This document shows positions 21,003 through 32,962 of a DNA stretch of 64,000 bases, piece by piece (position 1 is the stretch's first letter; the number at the start of each line of letters is the position of its first letter). Below the pieces are notes generated by a model that was not told the origin of the DNA, did not search any database, and saw only the letters and a program-made list of their open reading frames with translations. The translations under genes were made by a program, and so were the position numbers. Source of the stretch: Salisapilia sapeloensis (Eukaryota; Oomycota; Peronosporomycetes; Peronosporales; Salisapiliaceae); contig JAADVB010000062.1 of assembly GCA_023334545.1 (NCBI GenBank), forward strand, positions 18,346 through 82,345, given 5' to 3'.

Positions 21003-21260
21003 GTTGATGATTGTCGTAAGTACTTGCGCTTTGGTAGAAAAAAACGGAAATGAGGCTGTAAATCGGTCGAAAGATCGAATAGAAACGCTTCGAACGTGTG
21101 CATGAAAAAATTGATTCGGAAAAGTAAATTTTTAACTACGCCTGGGACATGGTTCGTGGACTTTCCGCTGTGCTTCACTTGGTTCTCTGTCCATACACTT
21201 TCGAAACGGATCGCCTGCGGAATCTTGAAAAGCTGCAACGATCCTGCGGATACCTGCCGC

Positions 21261-23969
21261 CTAGAAGATGAGCTGGTTGCCACACGTACGGCAGAAGCGC
21301 GCAACGTCCGGGTTCTGCGTCCCGCAAGTGCACAGACCAGGCGTCGACTTGGCCTTCGACTTGCTCTTTTCTCGCGACCGACTGGAGCTGCTCTTGCTCG
21401 AGGAAGACGAGTGGCCAGAGGACGAGTGCGACTTGCCCGGCGGCGACTGTCTCCCCGGCCGCGACTTGTCCTTTTGCTGCGACGGAGGGTACTCGACTAA
21501 ATAGGACCCTGGGACATAGCCTCGACGTTCGCCGATATCTACGAGCCACCAGCCATCGTCGTCCTATCCAGGCACCAGTTCGTCACCTGATTTCATACAT
21601 GATACATCATGAAAAGTACCTTTTGGAGGATGGACACCTGCTCTCCGGGGTACATTGTCAGCTGCGTCTCATCCTATCGACACGACGTTAGGTTCCCGAA
21701 ACGCATATGACATATAAGAGCATGTACCATAGCGTCGAACTGGTAGCCGACCATGCCACGACTGACGACTGGCAAGTGGGACTGCGATCGGAAAGATTCG
21801 GCTGCAATCGCCTTTTGTTTACAGCCGCCGCATACAGCCTCCGCGTTGTGTTCAAAGAAGCTCTCTGTCAAACGATACATAATCAGCTCATGCACCTCGT
21901 CACATATATCCAATGGCACATACCTGAGAGCGATCCGTTGCATTGGAAGCACAAAAAGCAGTCTGGATGGTACAGTTTCTCCAACGCCTTGACCACTTTG
22001 CCCTTGAGTCCCTTGTTGCACCTACAGCAGCGCTTACCAAAGCGACTCTGGTAGCACTTTTGATGATACGCTTTGCCTTCTTTCTCCGCGTACCCTTGCT
22101 CGCCACGAATGACCTGGCGGCAGTAGCTGCACTTGAAGCACTGCAGGTGGAAGTACCCGTTCAAGGCACCGATAGCTTCTCCTTCCAGCACCTTTCCACA
22201 CGCAGCGCACTCCTCTTCTTCCTCTTCCACCTGTCCCTCGTGCTCGTTGCCGACACCGATCTCGACTTCCTCTTCTCCAAAGCCTTCGGAGAGCTCACTC
22301 ACTTCCGACAGTCGGTCATTCTTGTCGTTCCGACCGTTGTTGAACGCGTCAATGTTTTCTAAATCAAGTACTTGACTCAGTCGCAACGAATCACGGCCAG
22401 CACTGCCTGCAGACGTACCAAGCTCACTATCCAAGTCGCTCTCGCCCGATAGCCGGTCACTCTGGGACGCATAACCATCCACCATTGCATTCAAGTCAAA
22501 CTCGCCAAGATTCTGCAAACTCTGACGATCAGGAGAGCTCGACGGAGGAGCAGGAGCTCCTCGCGCACGGTCCTTGGACGATCCGCGACTACGGTGGATC
22601 TTGACTGCTTCCTTGGCTCGGCGATCCGCCTCCTCGGCCTCTTTCGCTTTGCGCTCCGCTTCTCTCTGTGCCTCTTCCTCCGCCTCCTTCTTGGCGGCTG
22701 CCTCCTCTTCCTTCTTCCGCTGGGCAGCTCGCTTAGCCTCTTCCTCCGCCTCGATACGCTTCCGCTCGGCCTCCTCGGCCTCCTTCCTCTTCCTCTCGGC
22801 CTCTTTCTCCTCCCGTTCTCGACGTTCCCGAGCTTCAATGCAGTCGGTACAGACGAGCTTGTCGTTCTCCATCGACCCCTTGCTCTCTGGAACCTGCTTC
22901 TCACATTGGGAACAGATCATACAGAGTTTATGGAAGTGGACGCCGCCAGCCTTGTAGACTCGACCGAGGATCTCCTTGTCACACACGCGGCAGTGGTACA
23001 CCTCCTGTGCGCAGTTGACATGGTACGCCTTCTTCCGGATCAACTGGAACTCGTCGTTTTCGCCAATGACTTCCCGACAGCCTTTGCAGAGGAGACACAC
23101 TTCATGGAAGATCTCGCCTTGACACGTGCCAGTGCGTCCTAAAATCGTTTCTTTACACGCATGACACTTCTTCAATTTACGAATCGTAGGGTTCCACTCT
23201 GCTCCGTCGTTGGCTTTGGCATCCACTTGATCAGGCGCAGAGGAGTGACCAGTGAAACCCAAAGGACTGTCGTACTCAACATTGCTCTCTAAACTACTGG
23301 CTGACTTGATCTGATTGAGTCTGTCGAAACTCTGGTTAGAAGCGTCTCGAGCTTTGCGCATGTCTTCGTCGCTCGCATTGACGCTACGAGCGAGGAGGAC
23401 GTACGATCCTGGCACCAATCCTTTTTCATCATCTTTCTCGACCAGCCACCAGCCGTCCGAGTCCTATAGAGTGCTATTAGATTGTATAAATGCATTTTAA
23501 TTCGTAAAAAGAACGTACTCTTCGGATGACGAGGAGTTCGTCGCCCTTGGAGAGCGGGAGTTGCGTCTCCTGATCTTGTGGAATGAAATTAAATTGGGCT
23601 GTAGCCTTCAATTTTTCCTGTGGAGGAGGCACGAATGGACCTCTGCATGAAAAACCATGATAAGATGCTGATGAAAAGGTATCCGACATATAGGACGCAC
23701 CCCCAGGATTTTTGTCGTAGCTCGGGGTCCAAGAAGGCGGACGGTAATTTGGGGTTCTCCATAGCTTGCCACCGAGTTGCGGAGCTCACCATCTTCTCAC
23801 CGCACTTTGTACACAAGTCTTCGTTCTCTCCTACCTCTCCACATCTGCACCGGTGCATTGTGCCATCGTTAGTTGTATGCACATCACAAGACAAATACAT
23901 CATGCATAGACGCAGGTTGAACTAGCACAAGGTGATGTGTATAGCTTACTTTGTGCAAAAGATCGGCAT
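21261..23969 (-). CDS. Multidomain scaffold: zinc ribbon-SH3-LIM-LIM-coiled coil-LIM-LIM-SH3-zinc ribbon
   Basis: Minus-strand exons 23950..23969, 23701..23844, 23519..23642, 21924..23463, 21728..21864, 21620..21673, 21261..21563; 773 residues, all phases agree. The 20-nt first exon encodes MPIFCTK and completes a zinc ribbon (C5, C8, C18, C21) with exon 2. First SH3 at ~65-122 (ALYDF-like TAQFNFIPQ and a splice-spanning DSDGWWLVE). LIM1 and LIM2 at ~196-310, then a Glu/Arg/Ala-rich coiled coil to ~390, a Ser-rich linker, LIM3 and LIM4 at ~519-635, second SH3 (DDDGWWLVDIGERRGYVPG) and a C-terminal ribbon CTCG...CRTCG. No catalytic domain. LIM and SH3 modules bind proteins, so an actin or signalling scaffold is likely. 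The three short 3' exons carry LIM4's last residues and the second SH3. Confidence 0.85.
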
Positions 23970-24179
23970 CGTGGCAAAGCAAAGGGTGGTCGAGACGAGG
24001 GCGGAGGCGGACGGCGGGTGCCTCTCAAGTCGATTTTGCAATTGTTAGTGCTGTCTGTCTTGCGTTGCTGCTGCAACCTTGCTGCAACATGGCAACAATG
24101 CTACAACCACTTGTCATCGAGGAAGTCGTCGGCTTGAAAGCGACTTTCGCTGACGTATAGCACTTATTTCCCTTTCTTT

Positions 24180-24513
24180 CTACAATGTAGTGATGACAGT
24201 AGGATGTGGGAGATGTATGGTGGAAGGTATATCCATCGCATGGCTCAGGAACACGAATAACATTGGAAGGAAAATTATGTTGAGGACAGGCATTCCAATA
24301 TTGACTAGCAATGACATCGGAGGGAAGAAGAGGCTAGTTTGACTAATTAAATGCAGCCCGTCGTTACATAACTTTCTTACCAAGCATTTGCGCATGCGAC
24401 TCGATCGTTCGCAACGCGTTGATCGAAGTCGAGACGTAAGCAATGTCCGGACACCTAAGTGCATGTACCAGTGTATCACTGTACTCGTTAAGACAGTCCA
24501 AAATAAAACACAT
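24180..24513 (-). CDS. Doubtful small gene, two alternative splice models
   Basis: From ATG 24513 a protein-like exon runs to 24381 (44 codons plus 1 base) and contains EYSDTLVHALRCPDIAYVS and INALRTIESHAQML; its donor is GTAAGA. Two acceptors are possible. One at 24342 (38-nt intron) gives a 56-residue product ending at 24305. One at 24304 (76-nt intron, more usual length here) gives ~85 residues with a hydrophobic C-terminal segment (VLNIIFLPMLFVFL), ending at 24180. I do not recognise either product. It lies divergently, 72 bases from PUS10. Confidence 0.35.
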
Positions 24514-24585
24514 GGTATCAAGTACTGAGCTACTCGTATATATGCACTATCAACAAAAGCTGGACACTAAAAACGAAACGCTGAC

Positions 24586-26612
24586 ATGGATCGATTGGAG
24601 ACCATCGCGCCCGTACTTGCGCCCATTGGAGCCTGCATCCGTTGTATCCAGCGGTTTGCGGGTGTAGAGGAAGTCAGTGCCTACAAGTATATCTTTTGCT
24701 TTGTGATCATTCTCAGCGTGCGCTCGATGAAGCGCTCTTATCCACTCAAACCCTAATTTTGCGCATTTATCTGTGCAGATCATTATCGACAAAAGTCGAA
24801 GAGCTCATTCAGTCAATCCATAAGGATACTTGCATACCCGAAGATACAAACGGTGTGCAGCGACACCTATCCTGTTTCTATCTTGTCTAATTTGCATTCC
24901 ATTCGCAGTGTGCTCCGTTTGCTTTGGCATCCTAGAGCCAGCTTTTTGCCTCAAGACCATCGAGCAACTGAAAACTCGACTTGAAGCAGGGTACAAAAAG
25001 CATTATTTCAGAGACGCGACCTTGACAGGTATACTTATCGAGGCTGTGGTACAGATCGTACGATGCAGACACCTTTGCCTTGAATCTGAAAATCCCCAGT
25101 GCCGTCCTACTGCGCGAATATTCCATTCGCGAGCACTTAAAAACTCAGCTCGCAAGTGGGAGTATTATTCAAAACCCCTTTGACCTGAAGGAAGTGCTTC
25201 GGGTATATGTTCTTGTTACTTGACAACAACACTTCACCACGCCTGACTACTCGCTTATCGTATACAGGGAATGATCTCCGACGATATATCCACTGCCCTG
25301 AACGGCGCGATCTGCGTCAGCAAAAGCGAGTTTAATGTTTTGATTGAAGTCACACACAACGAATCTGCTGACGAAGTAAAGCAGATCCCAGCAGTCAAAG
25401 TACCTTGAACATCATCCAACGTTACTGCTTCTGTCTGACATAATATTTAATGTAGACGCAGCTAGAGTCCAGTAAAAAGCGACGCAGGGGTCCACAACCA
25501 GTGCTGGACGGCTTCGGCACGGTCTCTCGTGCTATTGCTGCCCTGACGACAATGCCAGAGACCATTGTCGTACGTTTCCATACAAAAGATATTACCCTGC
25601 CTATTATTCTAACTGGTCATGCATGCGAATAGTGTCCTCCAGGTAAAGTCTTAACTACTCCAGCTGCCAACATCAAGTTGGAACGCGATCCGGTGTACCT
25701 CCAAGGTCGCTACATCAAGTACGAACGAGGGTTGAGTCAAACGCCGTGGGTTATTGATGGCGAGCGCATGGGCGAATCGTCTGTGGAAGAGAAGATTGGC
25801 GACCTTGCTCTTCCCTATTTTAATGGAGGCTCATACAAGTTCCACACTGCCGGACGGGAAGATGTGGATGTGCGGATGCTTGGCAATGGTCGGCCATTTA
25901 TCCTTGAAATCATAGGTGCGTCATGCTTTCTAATTGCAAACATTCTAATTGCTTACGACTGGCTGTGGGTCGTGTGTAGATGCGAAGAAGACCAAGCTAA
26001 CGAGTGAAGACTACCAAGGCATCCAGCACATTGTGAATGGAACGAATGGTATGAGTGTGGAGATTCGAGACGTGAAGCGTGCTACGAAAGAAGATTTCGT
26101 CAACCTTCAGTCTGGAGCTGACACTAAACGAAAGACGTATTGGTACGTTCAATCTACGCACATGTCCATCCTCCATCGTCGTCTGACATTGCATGGATGA
26201 CTAGTTGCGTCGTGTGGTCTGAAAAGGAACTTACGTCCGAAGCGTTGGCGAAGCTGGATGGCATCCAGGATCTCGTAGTGCAGCAAGAGACTCCCGTCCG
26301 AGTGCTTCATAGAAGAACGTTGATGACGAGACCGAAGGTCATTCACGATGCCAAATGCGAGCTGATCAACAAGCATTACATGCTCCTGCGTATTACGACA
26401 TCAGCTGGAGCATACGTGAAAGAGTTTGTGCACGGTGATCGCGGACGGACGCAGCCAAACGTCGCTTCCATCCTCGTACGTGATCCATTCTAGTTTTTCA
26501 ACTGTCATGCAGTACACTCAGCTCTTTGTAGAATTGCGATGCCGACATTCTTCAACTCGATGTGGAGAATCTGTTAGACACGACAGACGAAACATCTACG
26601 AAAGTGGAATAG
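24586..26612 (+). CDS. PUS10: tRNA pseudouridine synthase PUS10
   Basis: Ten exons: 24586..24686, 24779..24852, 24909..24990, 25055..25202, 25268..25399, 25456..25569, 25633..25915, 25980..26142, 26205..26475, 26532..26612; 482 residues, all phases consistent. Makes pseudouridine 54/55 in tRNA. The N-terminal zinc-binding THUMP-like part has two CxxC pairs (CIRC, and CSVC created by the exon 2-3 splice). The catalytic part has PQTPWVIDGER-like SQTPWVIDGERMGESSVEE, then the signature FHTAGREDVDVRMLGNGRPF, whose Asp (in REDVDVR) is the catalytic aspartate position. It then continues through TPVRVLHRRTLMTRPK and YVKEFVHGDRGRTQPNVAS. Introns are 56-92 nt; the largest is the first. Confidence 0.92.
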
Positions 26613-26638
26613 GTAGGTATGCAGAGCACAACGTTCCT

Positions 26639-29600
26639 TTATACGCTGCTCGAAGTGCTTGGAAATGCTAATGAGTCGTACTGGGATTCATCCCAGAGCT
26701 CTCCAGCCTGTTCCAGCAATTTTTGCGCTTCTTTAGGTAAATAAGACATCGCATTGGCTTTCACTTCCTTCTTGTCGTCATTGCTACGTGCTCCGTCGGA
26801 TGACTGCTGAAGCATCTGAAGCACCTGAGTCGTGTTCGCATTCGCACTAGCTTTTGCCTCTGTCTCTTTGATAGTAGTGTTCGCCACTCGCTCTTTAAAC
26901 GCCTGTAGATTGACAACATCTTGCTCGATCGAGTCCTTTGTGATCAAACGGAACACTCGTACAGTACGCTTTTGACCAAGCCGATGCGTTCTGTCCATAG
27001 CTTGGAGGTCCACGAATGGGTTCCACGAATGCTCTAAGAAGATGACCGTATCAGCTCCGGTGAGCGTCAAGCCCAACCCACCAACTTGCGTCGTCAACAA
27101 GAGTAAATCGATGGACGGATCACGATTAAAGCGATCAACAATCTCTCCACGCTTGCTCGATTGCGTCTCCCCATCCATTCGTGTGAAAGTTACTTTCGGA
27201 AGAGCTTCCTGCAGTAGTTTTTCCGTCAAATCTAGCGTCTCTCGAAGCTGTGCAAAGATCACACATCGATGCAACGAGCCGACATCCTGTTCGTCCTTGT
27301 CGCCTAGTCCACATGAATCGACAAGAACGTCTCGTAGTCCGACCATCTTGCAGGAGCTTTTCCAAGACGTTAGATCTTTTCTATTGCTCGCTGATACGCA
27401 ACTGACGAGTGCCTTTTGATGCTGAACTAGTGCAGGATGTACGCAGACTCTCTTTAGTGTCTGAACTCTCACCAACGGTGTCTCCGTCCACTCTTTCTCA
27501 GACACCACTTCCATCAGGCGCTGCTGGATACCTGAAGGAGGTAACAAGACATCCGAGATGATCTTTGGCGGCAAGTCCTGTAGCACCTGCGTCTTCGTTC
27601 TTCGGAGTATAAAAGGCAATACGCTTTGGTGGAGCTCATTGATGGCAAGTGCTGCTGCCTCCTTTTGCTTCCCGCTTGCAGCATGCTCCTTGGACTTGGC
27701 AATCGGCGTTGCAAATCGCTTTCGGAACGATGCATTGTCGCCTAAGTACCCTGGCATAAGGAACTCGAATGCAGCCCATAGATCTCCGGCTTGGTTTTGT
27801 AGTGGAGTGCCGCTGAGTGCGAGACGATGCTTCGACCGAAGACTAGTGACAGCTCGGAAGAGAGCAGTGTTGGGGTTGCGGATCACATGCGATTCATCCA
27901 GAGCTAGGAACTCGTACTGGAACGACGACATAAAGTCGAGGTCGGATCGAAGTATTGCATACGTCGTTACAACGAGACATGTGCCAGCACCCGACTTGAT
28001 ACTAGATCGCAAACGCTTTCGAGTTGACGCAGGTCCAGAATAATCTACAACCTCATCAAAGATATCGTCTGCTATGCGATCAGAAACCTCTTGGATCCAG
28101 TGGTAGACAACGCTAGGAGGGCAAATCACCAGACAAACAGCGTTCTCTCCTCTTTCTTGGACCTTTCGACAGCATAATGACATTGCTGCAAGTGCTTGTA
28201 GAGTCTTTCCTAGACCCATGTCGTCTGCCAGAATACCATGAAGTCCATTGGACGTTAGAAAGTGGATCCAATCGATACCATGCTGCTGGTACTTGCGCAA
28301 TTGAACGCCACTCTTCAAGACGGATGTAGTGTCCACTGCCTCAATCGCATTCCCTTCCAACAGGTTTTCAAGAAACTGACGTGATGTCTGAGTCTCACTC
28401 ACAAGTGTCTGTAGCTCTTTCGAAGCCAGTGTGGATTGAGATGCAGACAAGTCTTTCCGAAGGGGAATGAGAGGGACTAGAGCTGAAAACGTTTTCGACG
28501 CTCGTTTCCGGATGCCTTCCTCTTGAGCGCCCATGAGCTGCATAGCAACGTGCACTAGAACTGGAAGATAAGGCAGCAATGTGCTGCCTTGAGCAGATAC
28601 AAGGCGTTCTAGTGCAAAGACTCCACCTGACGTAGGCAGTACGTCTCGAATCAAAACTAGCATGCACTTTTCCTGCCACTTGCTTACAGCAGCACAAATG
28701 CTTGCCAATGCACTGGCGACGCTTTCCATAGTTGTCATCAGTATGCTTGGTGTGTCAAGTACAACTGCCATGTTTTCCATCCACTTCAAAAGCTTTTCGC
28801 CAATGGAATCGCCCAAAGCAGTCGCAAGCAGCTCGATGATACGCATACTTTGACAAATGTCCACGTCCGTACTGCTCCAGGCTTTATCAACAAACGTCTC
28901 AATAACACTACCAATAACAATAACCTCTTTGACAGTTCTTTCACATAGACAAGAGATCGCTAAGTCTGCACCTCGCACACGCACGTTTAACGTATGCTGC
29001 AAGTCTTTGCTCAGTACTGTTTTATCAGCACTGGCCTCGTGTTTCACCTTAGCAGTAGCGTTATTGCAGAGGTTCGACAAGAGTTTCGTCACGCACTTTG
29101 GTTGCGTCTTTGCTTCTGAATGTATAAATTCTGCCAATACAGACGCAGAAAGAGATTGCAACGCTTCTTCCTCCTCTCCTTTAACTGCATCCATAAGAGC
29201 AGAGACTAGAAAGCCGCTCTTCTTGGTTGGCAAAGGCAGCAAGTGGACGTATGCAAATGTGCCAGTGCTCTTGATCCGCATCTCCATCTTACTATATCGG
29301 CTTTGGATCGACTCATCAAGGAGGAATAGATCTTGACGCTTGAAATGAGCAGTGTCGAACGCTCTTGGATCATGCGCAAGTGAGTCGAATGGGAACGAAG
29401 CGACGTGCTCAGCTACTTTTCGAGAGACAGTAGAGGCTAAACGGTCAGACTGCGTGGAACAAGAGTCGACTTGCACTCCTGTCTTTGTGAATACCTCTAT
29501 AATACGCTCTTCCATAATGCGTTCACGATGAAGTGCTCCCTTAATCTCTTCATACAGTATAACAGTACCAGGAGGCTGCCACTTCTTTCTTGCTAGACTC

Positions 29601-31896
29601 TCAATAGTATCTCCCACCGCATTCTTCAGCTCTGAAAGCCTTGCAAACTGGCCCAATAACTGACAACGTTGAGCCCAGAAGCCAGTAAGCAATAGGGCAC
29701 TGCTCAATTTCTTCCCATTCGAAGAGGATAGGTGGGAGGATAGAAGAGAAAGAATGTTATCGACATTTGATTCTTCCATTGGAATGGTTGACAGCAAAAG
29801 ACCAAGAGCGTCTGCCAACTGAACATACGTGGGCGTATCATCGTACAAACCGCGCGTATCTACTTCTGCCTTCTCCACTATCCTGTTATCTGTATCTGAT
29901 GCCACGGAAGGAATAGCCACTGCGCATGCTGCCTCTTTCGTCCACAAGAGCTCTACCCATGCTAGTACATCCATCTCTTTCACTCTGGCGTTGACAACTA
30001 TCCGTTCATATGCATCTTGAAGCTCCTTCCTTATCAACTTGTCTTCTTCCTGTACAAGCTGGAGCAACATGTGTGGAATCGCAATCTCAGTAAAAGCAGT
30101 TAGATCCTTACTCGTTTCAACATTTGATCCGAATATTGCACCAAGACACTCCAACATTGCCTTGCGCACACTTTTCATCTCGTGATGGACAAGTGGAATA
30201 GCCACGACCATTGTCGTCCACATGATACTTGTGCTCCCATCTACCAACCACAAGCCATGATGATACCAAGCATTCAGAGCTTCCACGACAGCTGCGGCAA
30301 TGACACCAGACTGATGCTCTTGTAGTCTCATCCACAGTAAATTAGACGCTTCTTCCACTACATCCTGATCAACGTTCTTCATAAACGGAGTGAAATCCAG
30401 TAGCATCCAAACGGCAACCACAACGACTTCTTCCTCCGCTTCATCTGCGGAACTGTTCAATGAAGATAACACGTCCGACATGACCGTCGGTACTATACTG
30501 TCGGCCATATATGTGTGTGCTAGAATCAAGTAGCGCAGTCCAAGCAGCCCACCGTGCCGCGCATGCCACGTGGGTCCCTGTACAACTTTGCGAAGGACAC
30601 GCAAGTAGTCCAACATGAGTTTCTCAGACTGGAACGTACCAAGAAGGATGCCCAAGACTTGTGCACACACTTGACGCACGGGAGCGACAGCACCGTCTGC
30701 AGAGTAGTCTACGAATTGATCCAGACCAAGTACGCAAATGCATCGCACGAGACATTCCTCTATCCATGCGTCCACTATCGAGTACGCCTGACTTTCTTCT
30801 CGTTTATGAGTGGTGTCGGAAGAAAGAAATATTTCACGTATGGACAGTAGAGCACCATGGCGCACTTCCCATTTAGAGTCAAAGATACACTCAAAGAGAT
30901 CTGCTAATAGTGCAGCCAATGATTTGCGCATTTCACTACAGTCGTCATCCCCCACGAGGTCACTCCTATCGTCTTCTTTACGCTTTCTTTTCCTAGCGTC
31001 GAATGATAAGTCATCCTCTGCGCTGCGCTTCAAAGACGTTTCTATCAGTTTAGAGGCATCTACTTGGTCTGCTTTTGTCCTACTTTTCTGCTCTATTTCT
31101 GCTTTCTCTTCACCCTGTTCAATATCCTTTGCCAACTCTTTCATGTGCTCCCGGTTCAACTGAGGCAACATTGACTGAGCCAACGCATTCTCCCTTGACT
31201 TCCAAATATCTGCTTGGCTGCCACAGATTCGCTTTAAAAGCAACCGGCGTTGTCGAAAAGCATACTTCTTCCGCTCCTCCTCGGTCCGACTGGCCTCATA
31301 CTCGTATTCCTACTCGTTTGCATTTACACATTTAGGTATTTTACTCATTGAATCGATCTACATAATGCGCACTTCTCCTCCACTGCGCAAAAGTGGTGCG
31401 CCAGAATGAATGACCGAGTCGAACGGTACATTTTTCAAGCCGAGCCCAGCTTCAACCTGTTCTCCCACTAGTTCTCGCCGTTAAATACACAGGAGATGCA
31501 AAGCTACCAACATCAAAAATTATATACATGACGTCGTTGCGAACAGAAGTGTTGCATTGCAAGCGTCTGGATGAAAAATGGACTTGGAGATAACTTTTAA
31601 ACACGTCGCAGCAGCTTCCCTCGTCTCCCACTCTGAATGAGTGGTAAGCGGACGGACCTGCTCTAGAATATAGTTCCCTGCACTGGGATATTGCAGAACC
31701 ACCTGACCAAGCGCTTCTGCTGCATTCTGTCTTATCTGGCCTTCACTCGCCTCTACGCTCCAATGAGGAAAGATAAGTGAGCTAGATCAGTCACTTCATG
31801 CATCTTCTTTATGCCTATAGAATGCATGTGTCGGTGTGTACCTTGCATGAGATGCAGGAGACTATCTGTACGCGTAGAACTCGGTAAATCGGACAT
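26639..31896 (-). CDS. BTAF1: BTAF1/Mot1 Snf2-family TBP-removing ATPase
   Basis: Minus-strand exons 31842..31896, 31528..31752, 31373..31467, 26639..31309; introns 89, 60, 63 nt; 1681 residues (human 1849). Removes TATA-binding protein from DNA. The N-terminal HEAT array is recovered across the small 5' exons (for example HSEWETREAAATCLKVI and the downstream SGGEEYEYEASR). The Snf2 core holds motif I DDMGLGKTLQALAAM, a DESH motif II (DEGH is usual), LSGTPLQNQAGDLW, and motifs V-VI QVGGLGLTLTGADTVIF and DRTHRLGQKRTVRVFRL. The 3' end abuts PUS10 with 26 bases between stops. The start is 145 bases from DOLPP1 on the other strand. Confidence 0.93.
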
Positions 31897-32041
31897 CGGA
31901 CCCGAGTCTTCCTAGAGCTCAATTCGTTGCGCGAGTTCGTGTTCTAGAGTGGTACTAACAAGGTACAAACGTCGTGGACAAGAGCACCCCACGGTGAAGG
32001 ATGCTCGTCCGACGTCCCTCACAATCGATTTCGCCAAGTGC
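31897..32041. promoter_or_regulatory. Divergent promoter region, BTAF1 / DOLPP1
   Basis: Only 145 bases lie between the BTAF1 start (31896, minus) and the likely DOLPP1 start (32042, plus). Both core promoters and 5' UTRs must fit here or overlap coding sequence. I see no clear TATA box. Called on position. Confidence 0.5.
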
Positions 32042-32900
32042 ATGATGGAGAGGACTGCACTGGAAGTGACGTGGGTCATCTACGATCCAGAGGATCCATT
32101 CGGTGCAATCCTAGCACTCATCACCTTGTCTCCAGTGTATGTTATCCGTAGCTCTCTTTCCGTATCATCTTGACGAACGTGTACCTCTTCGATGTAGATA
32201 CATCATGGTCATGTACGGAACGCTGGTGGTCTTTCAGCGAGACTTGGACAACATTTTCATGCTCATCGGACAAGTAACTACCTACCGTATCTTTCGAAAT
32301 ACCAATGTACTTATGAATCTATAGTTAACGTCCGAAGGCATTAACAAAGTGCTGAAGACGGTGTTAAAACAAGAACGACCGAGCATCACCGGACTGAGTG
32401 GACATGGCATGCCTTCATCACATGCACAGTTCCTAGGATTCTTTGCTGCATACGTTGTCCTATACACTTTAAAGAGGTACCTATCTCCTGTCTATCAACA
32501 TGGATCACAACTTATGACAAGCCTTCCAACAGGATGAGTAACCAGCGCCGAGCGGAGAAAGTCTTGACGATCATTTTCGTACTGTCGCTTGCAGCTACCG
32601 TTGCCTTCTCTCGCGTACACTTGGGATACCACTACACCAACCAAGTGGTCGTCGGGCTCATCGTCGGCGTCTGTCTCGGAGTTTTATGGGAAGTGCTCAT
32701 GTCCAAGGTACGTCCACAAAGTCCTGTTGACATTACTCCATTCCTTACATGGACTGCAGATACTCCGGCCGTATGTATTCCCAAAGATCGCAGCCACCAG
32801 CCTCGCTCGTGCCTTTTACATTCGAGACATCACGTCCATCCCGTCCGACCTCGTCATCCTCCAGTACGAAGCAAGCGAAAGTCAAAAGAAAACACAATAG
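32042..32900 (+). CDS. DOLPP1: Dolichyl-diphosphatase (DOLPP1, PAP2 family)
   Basis: Join 32042..32136, 32198..32273, 32325..32476, 32533..32707, 32760..32900; 212 residues, introns 51-61 nt. ER enzyme that dephosphorylates dolichyl diphosphate released after N-glycan transfer, recycling the lipid carrier. PAP2 motifs: K-x6-RP in KVLKTVLKQERPS, PSSHAQF (phosphate-binding Ser/His) and SRVHLGYHYTNQV (catalytic His). Four membrane helices (~ILALITLSPVYIMVMYG, FLGFFAAYVVLYTL, TIIFVLSLAATVAFS, VVVGLIVGVCLGVLW). A second ATG immediately follows the first. Functionally linked with glucosidase II beta at 1.3 kb. Confidence 0.9.
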
Positions 32901-32962
32901 ACGCATGTGAGATGAAAAAGAGTTCCAACGGCATATATATAAATCCAAAGCTTGCATGCAAA

